Shown here: in pieces, positions 9,381 through 18,480 of the stretch | How the letters are laid out: each line of letters begins with the position of its first letter | Position numbering within the stretch: position 1 is the stretch's first letter | NCBI RefSeq assembly: GCF_000422625.1 | Contig: NZ_AUGK01000012.1 | Coordinates: 45,162 to 109,161 of the forward strand | DNA: 64,000 nt | Origin: Adlercreutzia mucosicola DSM 19490 | GTDB lineage: Bacteria > Actinomycetota > Coriobacteriia > Coriobacteriales > Eggerthellaceae | Reading direction: 5' to 3' | Translations under genes and position numbers: made by a program | The notes under the pieces: generated by a model | Told to the model about the DNA's origin: nothing | The model's input: only the letters and a program-made list of their open reading frames with translations | Database searches by the model: none

Positions 9381-10754
9381 CTAAGACGCATCTTGAAGAG
9401 CTTCACACCATTCGGCGAGTTGTTTATCGCTCATGCGCAGGCCCAGCTGCTCAGCCTCGCCGGCAATGAACGCGTTCAAGTCCTCCAGGTACTCGCAGAA
9501 GTCGCCCGTATCCACCTTGCAAAGATCGTTGATGTATTCCATGAGCTTGCGGAAGCCGTACCAGAAGGCCTCGGTATGGAAGGCGAAATTGTCGTCGAGC
9601 ATGCCGTAGAAGGGCTTCGCGTTGAACTCTTTCATGCGCTCGATGGCGCGGGCCGGAGCGTCACCGCCCTTGTCCTCCTCGAAGGTCACCGGAATATCCC
9701 GCCCGGCATCCTCGTCTCTACCCAGGACGGAGAGCAGATCGACACGCTGGTCGTCGAGCCAGCCCGTGGACCACCATGGGTCGTAGGAACAGCTCCCGAA
9801 GGCACCGTCAGCGGCAAAGGCGGCAAACAGGCCGTGGTCCTGCACCACGCGCTTGAACGTCTCGAAGGAGACGCGCACCAGCGAAGAGAGCGCGGATAAC
9901 TCATCCGGCGAGTATTTGACTTCCAGCGTTGCGGAGCCGTTGAAGGCAGGAAACCCGGACACGTCGATGACAGCGCCCACCGCCTGCTGAGCGCCGCGCA
10001 TCTCCTCATCGGCGGCAACTCCGTCAAGCTCCTCCTCAAGGGCGCGCTTCGCATCTTCGAACTCGCTCTCAGATGCGAGCAGCCCGGCCGCCCCGTCCTC
10101 GGCGATGGACGCGGCGGCGAAGGCCCGATCGAGCAGACGATCCAAGCCGCACCCCTCTCCCGCGCTTCCGGCGGCGCAACCCGACGGGAATGCCGCCCTA
10201 TCTTCACCACCTTCCGAAATACCGCCCAAGGCTCCCTCTTCCGAAGCAGCTGGCCGCTCTTCCTCCAAGGACGGCACGGGCGCCTTCCCCACCCGCAGCT
10301 CGATGCAGGCAGCAATGGCCCGAGCGGTCTCCCGGAAGGCCGCGTCCACATCAAGCTTCGGGACAAGGCCGAGGATGCGATCGGCCAAATCAAGCGTCTG
10401 CTCAAGGCGCGCGAATAGCTGGCCGCGATCTTCCATGTGCAAAAACGCCCGGTAACGCTGACGATAGTTGATGGTCTGGGGCGTTCGAGGGTCGCGCGCG
10501 AGCCGCCCCAGGGCATCCTGCTCGACATCTTGGCACATGCATTCAACAGCCCGAGCGGCCCGCCGAGCGCGCCGCTCCCGCTCATTCTGGGCCCGCGACT
10601 TCACCGCATCGAGCACCGTCATCAGCTCGCGGGCCCTCTGCTGCCGAAGGTCTTGCCTCGCGCGGGCCTCCCGGGCCGCCGCATCACGCTCGACCAGGGC
10701 CTCCACCAGCGTCTCCGGCTCCACCGCACGCTCCATATGCTCGTTCTCAGCCAT
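9381..10754 (-). CDS. Unrecognised protein following brxL (BREX-associated)
   Basis: 457 aa; I do not recognise the family. Residues 1-75 are strongly charged (Arg/Glu/Ala) and probably coiled coil. Residues ~165-255 are a Glu/Gly/Ser-rich linker. The C-terminal ~200 residues look globular and are rich in aromatics (CSYDPWWSTGWLDDQRVDLL, FAFHTEAFWYGFRKLMEYI). It starts 9 bp after the brxL stop on the same strand, so it should be co-transcribed and probably serves BREX or an added defence function. No catalytic motif is evident. Confidence 0.75.
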   Translation of the reverse strand: MAENEHMERAVEPETLVEALVERDAAAREARARQDLRQQRARELMTVLDAVKSRAQNERERRARRAARAVECMCQDVEQDALGRLARDPRTPQTINYRQRYRAFLHMEDRGQLFARLEQTLDLADRILGLVPKLDVDAAFRETARAIAACIELRVGKAPVPSLEEERPAASEEGALGGISEGGEDRAAFPSGCAAGSAGEGCGLDRLLDRAFAAASIAEDGAAGLLASESEFEDAKRALEEELDGVAADEEMRGAQQAVGAVIDVSGFPAFNGSATLEVKYSPDELSALSSLVRVSFETFKRVVQDHGLFAAFAADGAFGSCSYDPWWSTGWLDDQRVDLLSVLGRDEDAGRDIPVTFEEDKGGDAPARAIERMKEFNAKPFYGMLDDNFAFHTEAFWYGFRKLMEYINDLCKVDTGDFCEYLEDLNAFIAGEAEQLGLRMSDKQLAEWCEALQDAS

Positions 10755-10763
10755 AATGTCTCC

Positions 10764-13112
10764 TTAAAGCTCCAAGGCCTTCTTGGCTGCGGACACCGCA
10801 TCCCCATCTGGATAGAAATCGGGGCTCACGGCGCCGATCAGCTCCGAGGAAATGTCCTGCAGGTCGCGTATGGCGCTCATGGGCAGAAGGATGCGCCGCG
10901 CTCCGGCGTTGCGGGCCACGCGCAGAATGTCCTCCAGATCGCGCAGCTCGCCCATGGTGCCCGACATGCGCAGCACGCCCGGAATCACAAGTGCCGGCGC
11001 CACAGGTCGGTTCGCCGCCGCCGAGCACAGCCCGACGAACTCGGCCAGGGATACCTCGTCGGAAGGCCCCTTCCCTTGCAGATCGTTGAAGAACAGCAGA
11101 TAGTCCTTGACACCGATATGCATGCCCGGCGCCACGCGAGGCGCATTGTTTTCGAAGTAGTTGAACGCCGCCTTGAAGGCCTCCTGCACCGCCCTGGAGC
11201 GGCCCAACCCCTCGGTCTGCAGTTTGAACTCGCCGGCCACCGCCCGGTTCTCCAATTTGTAGACGGCGCACTCTCCCGTGACCGCCGAATGGCCGATGGC
11301 GAACACATGGCCCGGCAGAAGGGGCGCGTCGGGAACGAGCGAGCCGTCGGACTGCTCGGGAACCGGCACCACGCGCACGTCGGTGGGATCGTCCGCATCG
11401 TAGTAGCCCAGGGCCACGTCGATGAATTCCACGCCGGCCATGATCTTCAGCTGTTCCTTCACGCGCCGCCGCCCCTCAATGGCGTACTCGAGTATCCAGC
11501 GCACGTCGTCTTTGGCCATCTCGCCGTCGGGAAACAGCAGCTTCGCCAGCCCGCTGAAGGTCTTGCGCACGGCTATCTCATCGCGCTTGTTGAAGTCGGA
11601 GTTCAACCGGAAGTAGCGGTCAATGAGATGCGTGAAGTCCTTGCGGCGCATCTCCTTGCAGAACTCGCTTAGGCAGTCGGTGATCAGCCCGTAATGTTCC
11701 GTCAGCAGGTTCGAGCGCATCTTGGGAATCTCCCAGCCGGGCAGGTAGTAGTGGATCCGATCGAAAAAGGCGCTGTCGTCGTTGAACTCCGGGGGAAAGG
11801 GATCGAACAGATGCGTGGTCTTCAGCACGTTCTGCACCGAATCGTTGATGTTGCCCTCCATGACGATGGAGGCATCGGCGTTGAGCGTATCGCGCCCGCG
11901 GGCGTAGCTGCCCGAGGCCATGTAATCCTTCATGATCTGGACGGCATTGGCGTCCTTGAAGTTCATACCCGCCACCTCGTCGAAGGTGACGCAGTCCCAG
12001 AGCCCTACAAGCCCCAGCCGGCTCTCGCCGCGGGCGTTCATGCGCCCGAACAGGTTCGCCGTAGTGGTCTGGCCGCCGGACAGCAGAATGGCATAGGGGG
12101 AAATCTCCTTGTAGATATGTGATTTGCCCGTGCCGCGCGGCCCCAGCTCGCAGAGGTTGTAGTTGCGCTCGATCAGGGGCACCATGCGCTCGAGAAAGTG
12201 CATGCGCTCTTTCTCGGTAAGGGCCGTAGGCTCATAGCCCGCCGAACGCAGCAGCAGCCCCTGCCATTGCTCGGTAGTGAAGTGGCGCCGTTGGTCTATC
12301 ATCGAATTCAGATCGAGATTGGGCATTTGGATGGGGTTCAGGCTGATGACGCTGAAGGGCGAATCCTGCGACCCGCGGCTCTTCTCTTTCTTTTTGGGCG
12401 TCGGCTCGTCGAAGATGTCGGCGAAGCCGTCGTCTACCGGATGGGTGTACTGAATGCGCATGATGCACCAAATGCCGCCTTGGAGGATTTTCGTGAACTG
12501 ACGCACATACTCCGCAGGCATGACGAAGGGCTCGATGCGCAGGTTGGTGAAGGAGGCAACATAATTGTCGTTGCGTTCGTCCAGGCGCGCAGACACTTTG
12601 TCGATGACGGTGTAGGAGCCCAGCTCGCGTATCTTGGACTTGATGACCTCGGACTCATCGGGGCGCACGTAGTTGTTCAAAAGAATGCCCCGAATGCGCT
12701 CCAGTCCCGCCTCCACCGCCACGGGATCGTCAGTGGAACAGTACATGCCGAGCAGATATTCCAGCACGAAGGTGGGCACGTTGGCGCCCCGCTTCATGAG
12801 GGCCGTCAGGTCTTTGCGCACGATCTTGCCGGGGAAATGCTCCACGGCCAGCCGATCCACCTCGTCGGTTCCGAAGAGGCCATCGGCCGCAGCGGCAGCG
12901 GATGCCTCGTCCATGGCCTCGTTGATGGCGTCATCGGTCTCATATGGGCTGCCATCGATCGTCTCATCGCAGGACGCGACCGGGGCCCCGTCGCTTGCGG
13001 TTGCGTCCGGTGCCGTGGCGATGGGGTCGGCGAATACCGCGTCGTCGTCCCAGGACTCAACTGCCGGATCAACCGACGACGGGGCAAAGAAGTTCTCCTC
13101 GTTTTCTCTCAC
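10764..13112 (-). CDS. brxL: BREX-1 Lon-like AAA+ protein BrxL
   Basis: 782 aa. N-terminal ~120 residues are acidic and variable. The conserved BrxL core includes RNYNLCELGPRGTGKSHIYK (Walker A near residue 327), WDCVTFDEVAGM (Walker B near 374), and the signature MEGNINDSVQNVLKTTHLFD. A C-terminal Lon-like domain (about 600-782) follows. In Lon the catalytic pair is Ser in KDGPSAG and Lys in GGLKEK. Here the Ser is present (QGKGPSDE), but the aligned Lys position reads ELRD, so peptidase activity is doubtful. BrxL is a DNA-binding AAA+ ring required for phage restriction. The gene lies 9 bp after pglZ, the usual place in type 1 BREX. Confidence 0.95.
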   Translation of the reverse strand: MRENEENFFAPSSVDPAVESWDDDAVFADPIATAPDATASDGAPVASCDETIDGSPYETDDAINEAMDEASAAAAADGLFGTDEVDRLAVEHFPGKIVRKDLTALMKRGANVPTFVLEYLLGMYCSTDDPVAVEAGLERIRGILLNNYVRPDESEVIKSKIRELGSYTVIDKVSARLDERNDNYVASFTNLRIEPFVMPAEYVRQFTKILQGGIWCIMRIQYTHPVDDGFADIFDEPTPKKKEKSRGSQDSPFSVISLNPIQMPNLDLNSMIDQRRHFTTEQWQGLLLRSAGYEPTALTEKERMHFLERMVPLIERNYNLCELGPRGTGKSHIYKEISPYAILLSGGQTTTANLFGRMNARGESRLGLVGLWDCVTFDEVAGMNFKDANAVQIMKDYMASGSYARGRDTLNADASIVMEGNINDSVQNVLKTTHLFDPFPPEFNDDSAFFDRIHYYLPGWEIPKMRSNLLTEHYGLITDCLSEFCKEMRRKDFTHLIDRYFRLNSDFNKRDEIAVRKTFSGLAKLLFPDGEMAKDDVRWILEYAIEGRRRVKEQLKIMAGVEFIDVALGYYDADDPTDVRVVPVPEQSDGSLVPDAPLLPGHVFAIGHSAVTGECAVYKLENRAVAGEFKLQTEGLGRSRAVQEAFKAAFNYFENNAPRVAPGMHIGVKDYLLFFNDLQGKGPSDEVSLAEFVGLCSAAANRPVAPALVIPGVLRMSGTMGELRDLEDILRVARNAGARRILLPMSAIRDLQDISSELIGAVSPDFYPDGDAVSAAKKALEL

Positions 13113-13121
13113 CGTATCCTC

Positions 13122-15767
13122 CTAGAATCCGAAATCGTCCATCGGGGCGAAGGCGATATCCACCTGGTACTCCTCTTTCCAGGCCACCTCGCCCGTATCC
13201 TGGTTGCGCGCCACCAGGTAGAAGGGCTCGCCGGGGCCGTAGGAGCGGCCCTCGCGCAGGGCAAAGCGCACCTCCACGATGCGGGCCTGTTCATCGGCGT
13301 CGGCCCGGTCGGTCACCGCGCGGCGCGTATCGCTCACGGGATTGCCCGAGCCGTCCGCAAGCATCAGCTCGTAGGTGGCGGGAGCGACTTTTCCGCTCAC
13401 CGGCTCGGGCTGGTACAGCCGCACGCCGAAGAGCATCGACGTGATGCGCCGGTTAGTGTCCAGCAACCTCACTTCGGCGGCCACGGCGTTGTCGATGCTC
13501 TTGGAACGGGAGCCGCCGTAGCGAACGCGAAGTACCGGCACGCAGAGCTCCTGCAGGCTGACGCCCCCATGGGCATAGCGGCTCACGCCTCCCGGGCGAT
13601 TGATGCGCACGAAACCGCGCGGCGCAAGCCCCACGAGCCCTTCTGCCCCCACTGGGTCTAAAGACACCCTCAGAAGCAGGTCATCCGCCGCACCCGATGG
13701 GGCGATAACGTAGCGCTCGCCCACCGCGATGGCCTCGTCCCCCAAAGAAGCCTGGGAATACTTGTCGGCGGCCGGCGCTGCCTCGCGCGTGTACAAAAAC
13801 CCGTGGTCGGCCGTCACCACGATGCGCGTAGCCTTGAACTGGTTGGTGGCGATGCGCACCAACCCGCAGATGTCGTCGATGGCCCGTTGGCACGCGCCGA
13901 ACACATCGTGCTCGGTCGAGGCGTCCTCGCCGGTGGCGTCCACCGTGTTGTGGTAGAGGTAGATCACCTCTGCATCGCGGGCGAGCTCGCGCTGTTCGGC
14001 GGACTTCATGGCCAGCACGTCCGCGGCCCGGAAGGCCCCCGAGGCCGGACGCCGCGCCCGGAGCACCGCCCGGCGCTGCTCGGTCGTCGCCGCGGGCGCG
14101 CCGTCGGTCAACACCGCCAGACCCCGAGCCGCGTTCACCGACAGGGATCGGTGGGGCAGCAGCGCCGCCATGCCGAAGCTCGTGATGGAGGGGAAGGGGC
14201 CCTGCACGGCATCGACCGCGCATGACACCCGCTGGCCGCGCTCAAGGGTATCGGCCAGCTCGCGCGCCACCTCGTAGCGCAAGGCGTCGCTCACGATAAC
14301 CACGACGCGCTTGGCACCGGCCAGCTCGTTTTCCACCACCTCGTCGTAAAAGCGCCGCTGGTTCGGCACGCCCGCCACACAGCCCTCGCGGGCCCAGTCG
14401 GCCTCGGCCACGGTCGCCCAGCACTCGTTGGCGGGAACGAGGAACCCATTGGCGTACTGCCGCTCCGCCCAATCGGACAGGGAGTCTGCCACCTCGGAGA
14501 GATCGGGCACGCCATGACGAGCGCAACGGCGGTGCGCCTCGCAGAAACGGCGGTAGGCGCGATCCATCTGCCACCAATCGGCGGTGTAGGCCTTCCATAC
14601 GGCAGCTGCGGTGACCTCATGGTAGCCCTCGCCATGGCCGCGCAGGAAATCCTGCATGGCGCATGCCGCCTCCATCATATCGAAATAGCCGGCCAATTCG
14701 CCATAGTCGGACATTCCGCGTCGCACGCCGGCAACCTCGCGCACCTCGGCGCGCCGATCGGCCCCTTGGGCAAGCGATGCCGCCAGTTCGCGCACGATGG
14801 CGCGCCCGGCCGCGGGGAACACGTCGGAGGCGACGAGGACCGATGCTGAGGCGCGGGCGAAGCGCATCTCCAGGTTAAGGTCGTCCTGCACGCGCTCGGC
14901 GGCCTCGGTCAGAACCGCCCGCTCCTCCTCGGGGGCATCGGCCCAATCGTGCACGATGCCCAGACAAAACTGGCCATGGGACGCCGAATAGCGATCTTCC
15001 AGCCCTGCGAGCAGATCCGCGGAAACCGTGGCCGCGAAGGCCGACAACAGCAGGTGCTCCATCAGGGCTCGCCCATCGCCAATGTCTCCACCGAACCCCG
15101 TGACCCTCTCCACGCAGCGGCGCATCGCCTCGGCGGCCCCGTAGCGCCCAAGGCGATCGAGCGCGCGCTCCAGGCACCCCTCATCTTCGGCCAAGACGGC
15201 CAGAGCATAGGCGCGCACGATGGCCTGGGCAGTCGGAGGGATCTTCCCCAATGCCGCGGCCAGCACGCCCGCGCGCACATCGGTCGCGCTTTGGGCCCGC
15301 GGCATCACGGCTACGAAGGCCGCCGTGCGATCTTTGGCCGCGAAAAAGGGGCGCAGCTCGGCAAGGACCCCGCGTACCTCGGAAGTGTCGGCGGCTCCCA
15401 CCGCCTGCACGAGCAGCGACAGCCCGTCGGCCTGAAAATGCTCGGCGTACAACTCCACGTCGGCGAGCAGGTCGCCCGCCAGATCGCTGCCGGCCCGGCA
15501 GCGGTACAGGGCGAAATCGCTCTCGGTATCCTCGCGCGCGAGCGTGCGCTTGGCCGAGAACAGCGCGCCATCCTGGATCTTCAAGAACCGCAGGGGCCGC
15601 GCTCCCCCATCCAACCGCCCCGCCTCGGCATCGGCCGCCAGAGCGTCGAACGCCTCCTCGAATTCCCCGTCCGCATCGTGCCAAATCACAATGCGCCGCC
15701 GAGCCGCCCCGGAAAGCGGCTCGTCAAATCGCGCCAGAAAGCGCTCCCTCACATCAATTTCGGCCAC
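13122..15767 (-). CDS. pglZ: BREX-1 phosphatase-fold protein PglZ (type A)
   Basis: 881 aa from GTG 15767, preceded by AAGGAG; an ATG at 15803 has no ribosome site. PglZ has an alkaline-phosphatase-like fold and is essential for BREX. Metal-site motifs are visible: VVVIVSDALRYEV near residue 490, ITSFGMAALLPHRSLS near 530, YLYHNTVDATGEDAS near 605 and VVTADHGFLY near 653. The N-terminal ~450 residues are helical, as in the family. Its substrate is not settled in the literature. It is followed immediately by brxL and preceded by three unrecognised genes instead of pglX. Confidence 0.96.
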   Translation of the reverse strand: MAEIDVRERFLARFDEPLSGAARRRIVIWHDADGEFEEAFDALAADAEAGRLDGGARPLRFLKIQDGALFSAKRTLAREDTESDFALYRCRAGSDLAGDLLADVELYAEHFQADGLSLLVQAVGAADTSEVRGVLAELRPFFAAKDRTAAFVAVMPRAQSATDVRAGVLAAALGKIPPTAQAIVRAYALAVLAEDEGCLERALDRLGRYGAAEAMRRCVERVTGFGGDIGDGRALMEHLLLSAFAATVSADLLAGLEDRYSASHGQFCLGIVHDWADAPEEERAVLTEAAERVQDDLNLEMRFARASASVLVASDVFPAAGRAIVRELAASLAQGADRRAEVREVAGVRRGMSDYGELAGYFDMMEAACAMQDFLRGHGEGYHEVTAAAVWKAYTADWWQMDRAYRRFCEAHRRCARHGVPDLSEVADSLSDWAERQYANGFLVPANECWATVAEADWAREGCVAGVPNQRRFYDEVVENELAGAKRVVVIVSDALRYEVARELADTLERGQRVSCAVDAVQGPFPSITSFGMAALLPHRSLSVNAARGLAVLTDGAPAATTEQRRAVLRARRPASGAFRAADVLAMKSAEQRELARDAEVIYLYHNTVDATGEDASTEHDVFGACQRAIDDICGLVRIATNQFKATRIVVTADHGFLYTREAAPAADKYSQASLGDEAIAVGERYVIAPSGAADDLLLRVSLDPVGAEGLVGLAPRGFVRINRPGGVSRYAHGGVSLQELCVPVLRVRYGGSRSKSIDNAVAAEVRLLDTNRRITSMLFGVRLYQPEPVSGKVAPATYELMLADGSGNPVSDTRRAVTDRADADEQARIVEVRFALREGRSYGPGEPFYLVARNQDTGEVAWKEEYQVDIAFAPMDDFGF

Positions 15768-15824
15768 TGGTTCTCCTTGTGATCTTGCAGTATCGCACCA
15801 CACCGCACAAATCCATCAAAAGCC

Positions 15825-17246
15825 TTACGACAGCACGTCCGCATAGCGCCGCCGCCAGTCGTCTGACAGGGTGAAGTCATTAGCGGTAAGCGCACCCGCT
15901 TTCAAAAGCCCGTAAAGAAGCGTTTCTGGTCGCAACGGACGCACCTCGCGCACCTCCGCTTGCACAAGCGCATGACCCTCGAATTCGCTTACGGCCACCA
16001 CCGTTGCATCCCTGCCATAGAAGCGGGAGCCTTGGGGCACGGTTTTACCCGTATCTCCCATCTTTTCACAATAGGGATACCTCGTATCCCAATTCATACG
16101 CCTAACCCGCACACGAAGCTCGCCCTCGGGCACGGGCCCTACGTTATTAGCCCCCTCGTCATAGCACAGACTGCTCACATGAGAATAAACATCCTTCTTC
16201 ACCTCAATGCCCTTCGAGACCTCAACAGACGAGATGCCCCCAGGCAGCAAGCCGGAATCGACTGATGCCTCACCGATGACATCGGGCAGCGATAGACTCC
16301 GCCAGAGCCGGCTCAACTCCTCGACAGAGGCATTGCGCGCCGTGCGATCGAGAAGCTTGTTGCGCTCGGCTTTTTTCTGTCTATCGCTTTTGCGCAAGAT
16401 CCCCCTTCTCTGCAGCGATTTCTTCGTGACAGCACCGCACGCCTTTGCCGATGAAAGCACGGCCTCATGCTCGGGGAACAAGGCAATCAGCGCCGAAGTC
16501 GTAGCCGGGGCCTTGCTCGAATCCATGCCGACAATTCGCTGGCTCACATCTTCGAGAACCGCCTTAAGCTCGTCGGGATCAACGGCAGCGGAAACATTGG
16601 CCTCAAGAACCCCGATCGATTGCAAATAACGCTTCGGCTTCTCCCCGAACAAACGCTCTGACATGTCAGAAAACATTCTGGCTAGATGCTTGTACTCGAC
16701 ATGAGCATCAAACAGCTCTTTGATGGTCTTCGGCTTGTCATTCGCGTCGGCATAGAGCACTCTGAAGCGCTCAACCATGGCTATGATCTCGGCGTCTCCA
16801 CTTGCGTCCAAACCCGCCCGGCACCTCAGAACGCCCCGAGCACGCAGTTCGTCGGCCAATCCGCGACCGAACACTTCCGCGGCATAACGCTCTACTGTTC
16901 TCATCTTCGAACCGAACTCGGGGAATTCGGCGGCGATAGCTTCCAGCGAATCTGCAGGTTCTCTTTCTGCGAACAATGCCGCTAGCTCATCTACAAGCGC
17001 CGCAGGATCTACGCTGCGAGGACGGCCGCCAACTCCGCCCGTAGTGAATCCCCAAGCCTCGATCATGTCGCCGCGTTTCTCGTACCCGAGGGCCTTGTAC
17101 AGCTTCGACAGCCTCTTACCCAAAGCCTTGTCCTTGTTATCGATTCCCGCCGTACTGCCATCAGGAGCCAGAGCACGGAGGTCGGCAATGGCTTTCTCTT
17201 CGCGTTCTCTGAGCTTCGGATCGGTAACATAGATGCGCTCTACCAC
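15825..17246 (-). CDS. Unrecognised repeat protein in BREX operon
   Basis: 473 aa from GTG 17246, overlapping the upstream gene stop by 7 bp. I do not recognise the family. Residues ~81-143, ~149-214 and ~222-284 are three tandem ~65-residue helical repeats. Each ends in a short FG..L..L...GVL-type motif (ELRARGVL, YLQSIGVL, SLQRRGIL). The region before them (KLYKALGYEKRGDMIEAWGF) resembles a further partial copy and could bind nucleic acid. The C-terminal ~140 residues look beta-rich (YDEGANNVGPVPEGELRVRV, YGRDATVVAVSEFEGHALV). It lies 57 bp before pglZ, in the accessory interval of the BREX operon. Confidence 0.75.
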   Translation of the reverse strand: MVERIYVTDPKLREREEKAIADLRALAPDGSTAGIDNKDKALGKRLSKLYKALGYEKRGDMIEAWGFTTGGVGGRPRSVDPAALVDELAALFAEREPADSLEAIAAEFPEFGSKMRTVERYAAEVFGRGLADELRARGVLRCRAGLDASGDAEIIAMVERFRVLYADANDKPKTIKELFDAHVEYKHLARMFSDMSERLFGEKPKRYLQSIGVLEANVSAAVDPDELKAVLEDVSQRIVGMDSSKAPATTSALIALFPEHEAVLSSAKACGAVTKKSLQRRGILRKSDRQKKAERNKLLDRTARNASVEELSRLWRSLSLPDVIGEASVDSGLLPGGISSVEVSKGIEVKKDVYSHVSSLCYDEGANNVGPVPEGELRVRVRRMNWDTRYPYCEKMGDTGKTVPQGSRFYGRDATVVAVSEFEGHALVQAEVREVRPLRPETLLYGLLKAGALTANDFTLSDDWRRRYADVLS

Positions 17247-18448
17247 GACACTCCCCCCTTGTCTCGATTGCCGTTGATGACAGTGTCTATACGCTGCTCT
17301 ATCCCCTTGACCAGGTCTTCCAAGCTTACGGGACGCAACTCCACCTTCAGAACGAGTTTGGGAGGATAGGCGCTATCCCGTCCGCGCCAGTGCGTTATCG
17401 GCACGACACTCTCGATGGAAACCGAGAGGTACGGGAGAAGCAGCGCAAAAATTTGAACCGAATCGTTAGGATACGCACTCCAGTAACTGGCAGAATTATC
17501 GGTCATGAATCGTACGCCCCCAATACGCCCTTCCTCCGAGTGAGCATCGAGAAACATGCATCTTTCCCCTAAACTGCTAAAATAATGCACGCGCAGCTCG
17601 ACCTTATCGCCAGCTACAAGAGCATCGCTCGGCATTCCATGCGCGAAGTCATCAGAATTCACACAGAGATACGTCGGCAACTGAGGAAGCAGGGACAGAC
17701 AATGTTCCACTTGTTTTTTGACGTTGCGCGCAGAGATGTGCCGCGCGAAGGTTTTGGCGCTCAACCCTCCATCATGCGCGGTTCTGCACCTTCCCACCAC
17801 CTCGAAATGCGCTTCAATGAAATTGCCATCGTCCTCGAAACTGATGGCGCTGGAACCCGAGGTGAGCATCGCCATGTTGCAGGCGATCGTCGCCAAATCA
17901 TCTGCCTCCCCCAGCGTCCACGCCTCTCGGCAGCTCTCCAACTCTGGCCAAAAGTGCTTGAGGCTCGTCTTCTCATCGCGCATCACTTCCCAACGCGTCT
18001 CGTCGGTTCCGCGAGCCTTTAACACCATCACCTTCTTGTTCCAGACATCGCGCTCTTCAATACTAAGAAATCCGATGCCATATTTTCCCGGAGAAAACGA
18101 CGAAGCAAATCGACTTATTTCACTCAAATTGCTTTTCCGCACCATGTAATAGTTCATTCGCAGTACATAGAGCGATCCGCGCTTATACAGCGCCACCTCT
18201 GCTTTCTCCCGCAATCCATCGACGAGACCCAAACCAGGAGTGTACGAAGAGGCGAGCCAGTAGTAATCACCGAAAAACGGCTGCATCACACGGAAGAGCT
18301 CCTCCGCATTTTCGATCGGCTCGAAGTCCTCATCGAACTCCCCTATCACCACATTTGATTTCAGATCGCGAGCAAACGCACGCAATATGTTGAGCATCAC
18401 CTCGCCATGCGCGGCAATTACCAGATTGTCAGTATGAGAATGAGGCAT
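17240..18448 (-). CDS. Unrecognised protein in BREX operon
   Basis: 402 aa. No family is recognised and no signal peptide or TM segment is evident. The protein looks alpha/beta, with strand-rich stretches (ALYKRGSLYVLRMNYYMV; DKVELRVHYFSSLGERCMFL; KLVLKVELRPVSLEDL) in both halves, which may be two related domains. The gene is less GC-rich than pglZ or brxC. It sits 32 bp after the 639-aa gene and overlaps the next gene, so the three unknown genes form a tight set that probably acts together. Confidence 0.72.
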   Translation of the reverse strand: MPHSHTDNLVIAAHGEVMLNILRAFARDLKSNVVIGEFDEDFEPIENAEELFRVMQPFFGDYYWLASSYTPGLGLVDGLREKAEVALYKRGSLYVLRMNYYMVRKSNLSEISRFASSFSPGKYGIGFLSIEERDVWNKKVMVLKARGTDETRWEVMRDEKTSLKHFWPELESCREAWTLGEADDLATIACNMAMLTSGSSAISFEDDGNFIEAHFEVVGRCRTAHDGGLSAKTFARHISARNVKKQVEHCLSLLPQLPTYLCVNSDDFAHGMPSDALVAGDKVELRVHYFSSLGERCMFLDAHSEEGRIGGVRFMTDNSASYWSAYPNDSVQIFALLLPYLSVSIESVVPITHWRGRDSAYPPKLVLKVELRPVSLEDLVKGIEQRIDTVINGNRDKGGVSW

Positions 18449-18480
18449 TATCCCTCCTATCTACACGTAGCTTCTCGGCG

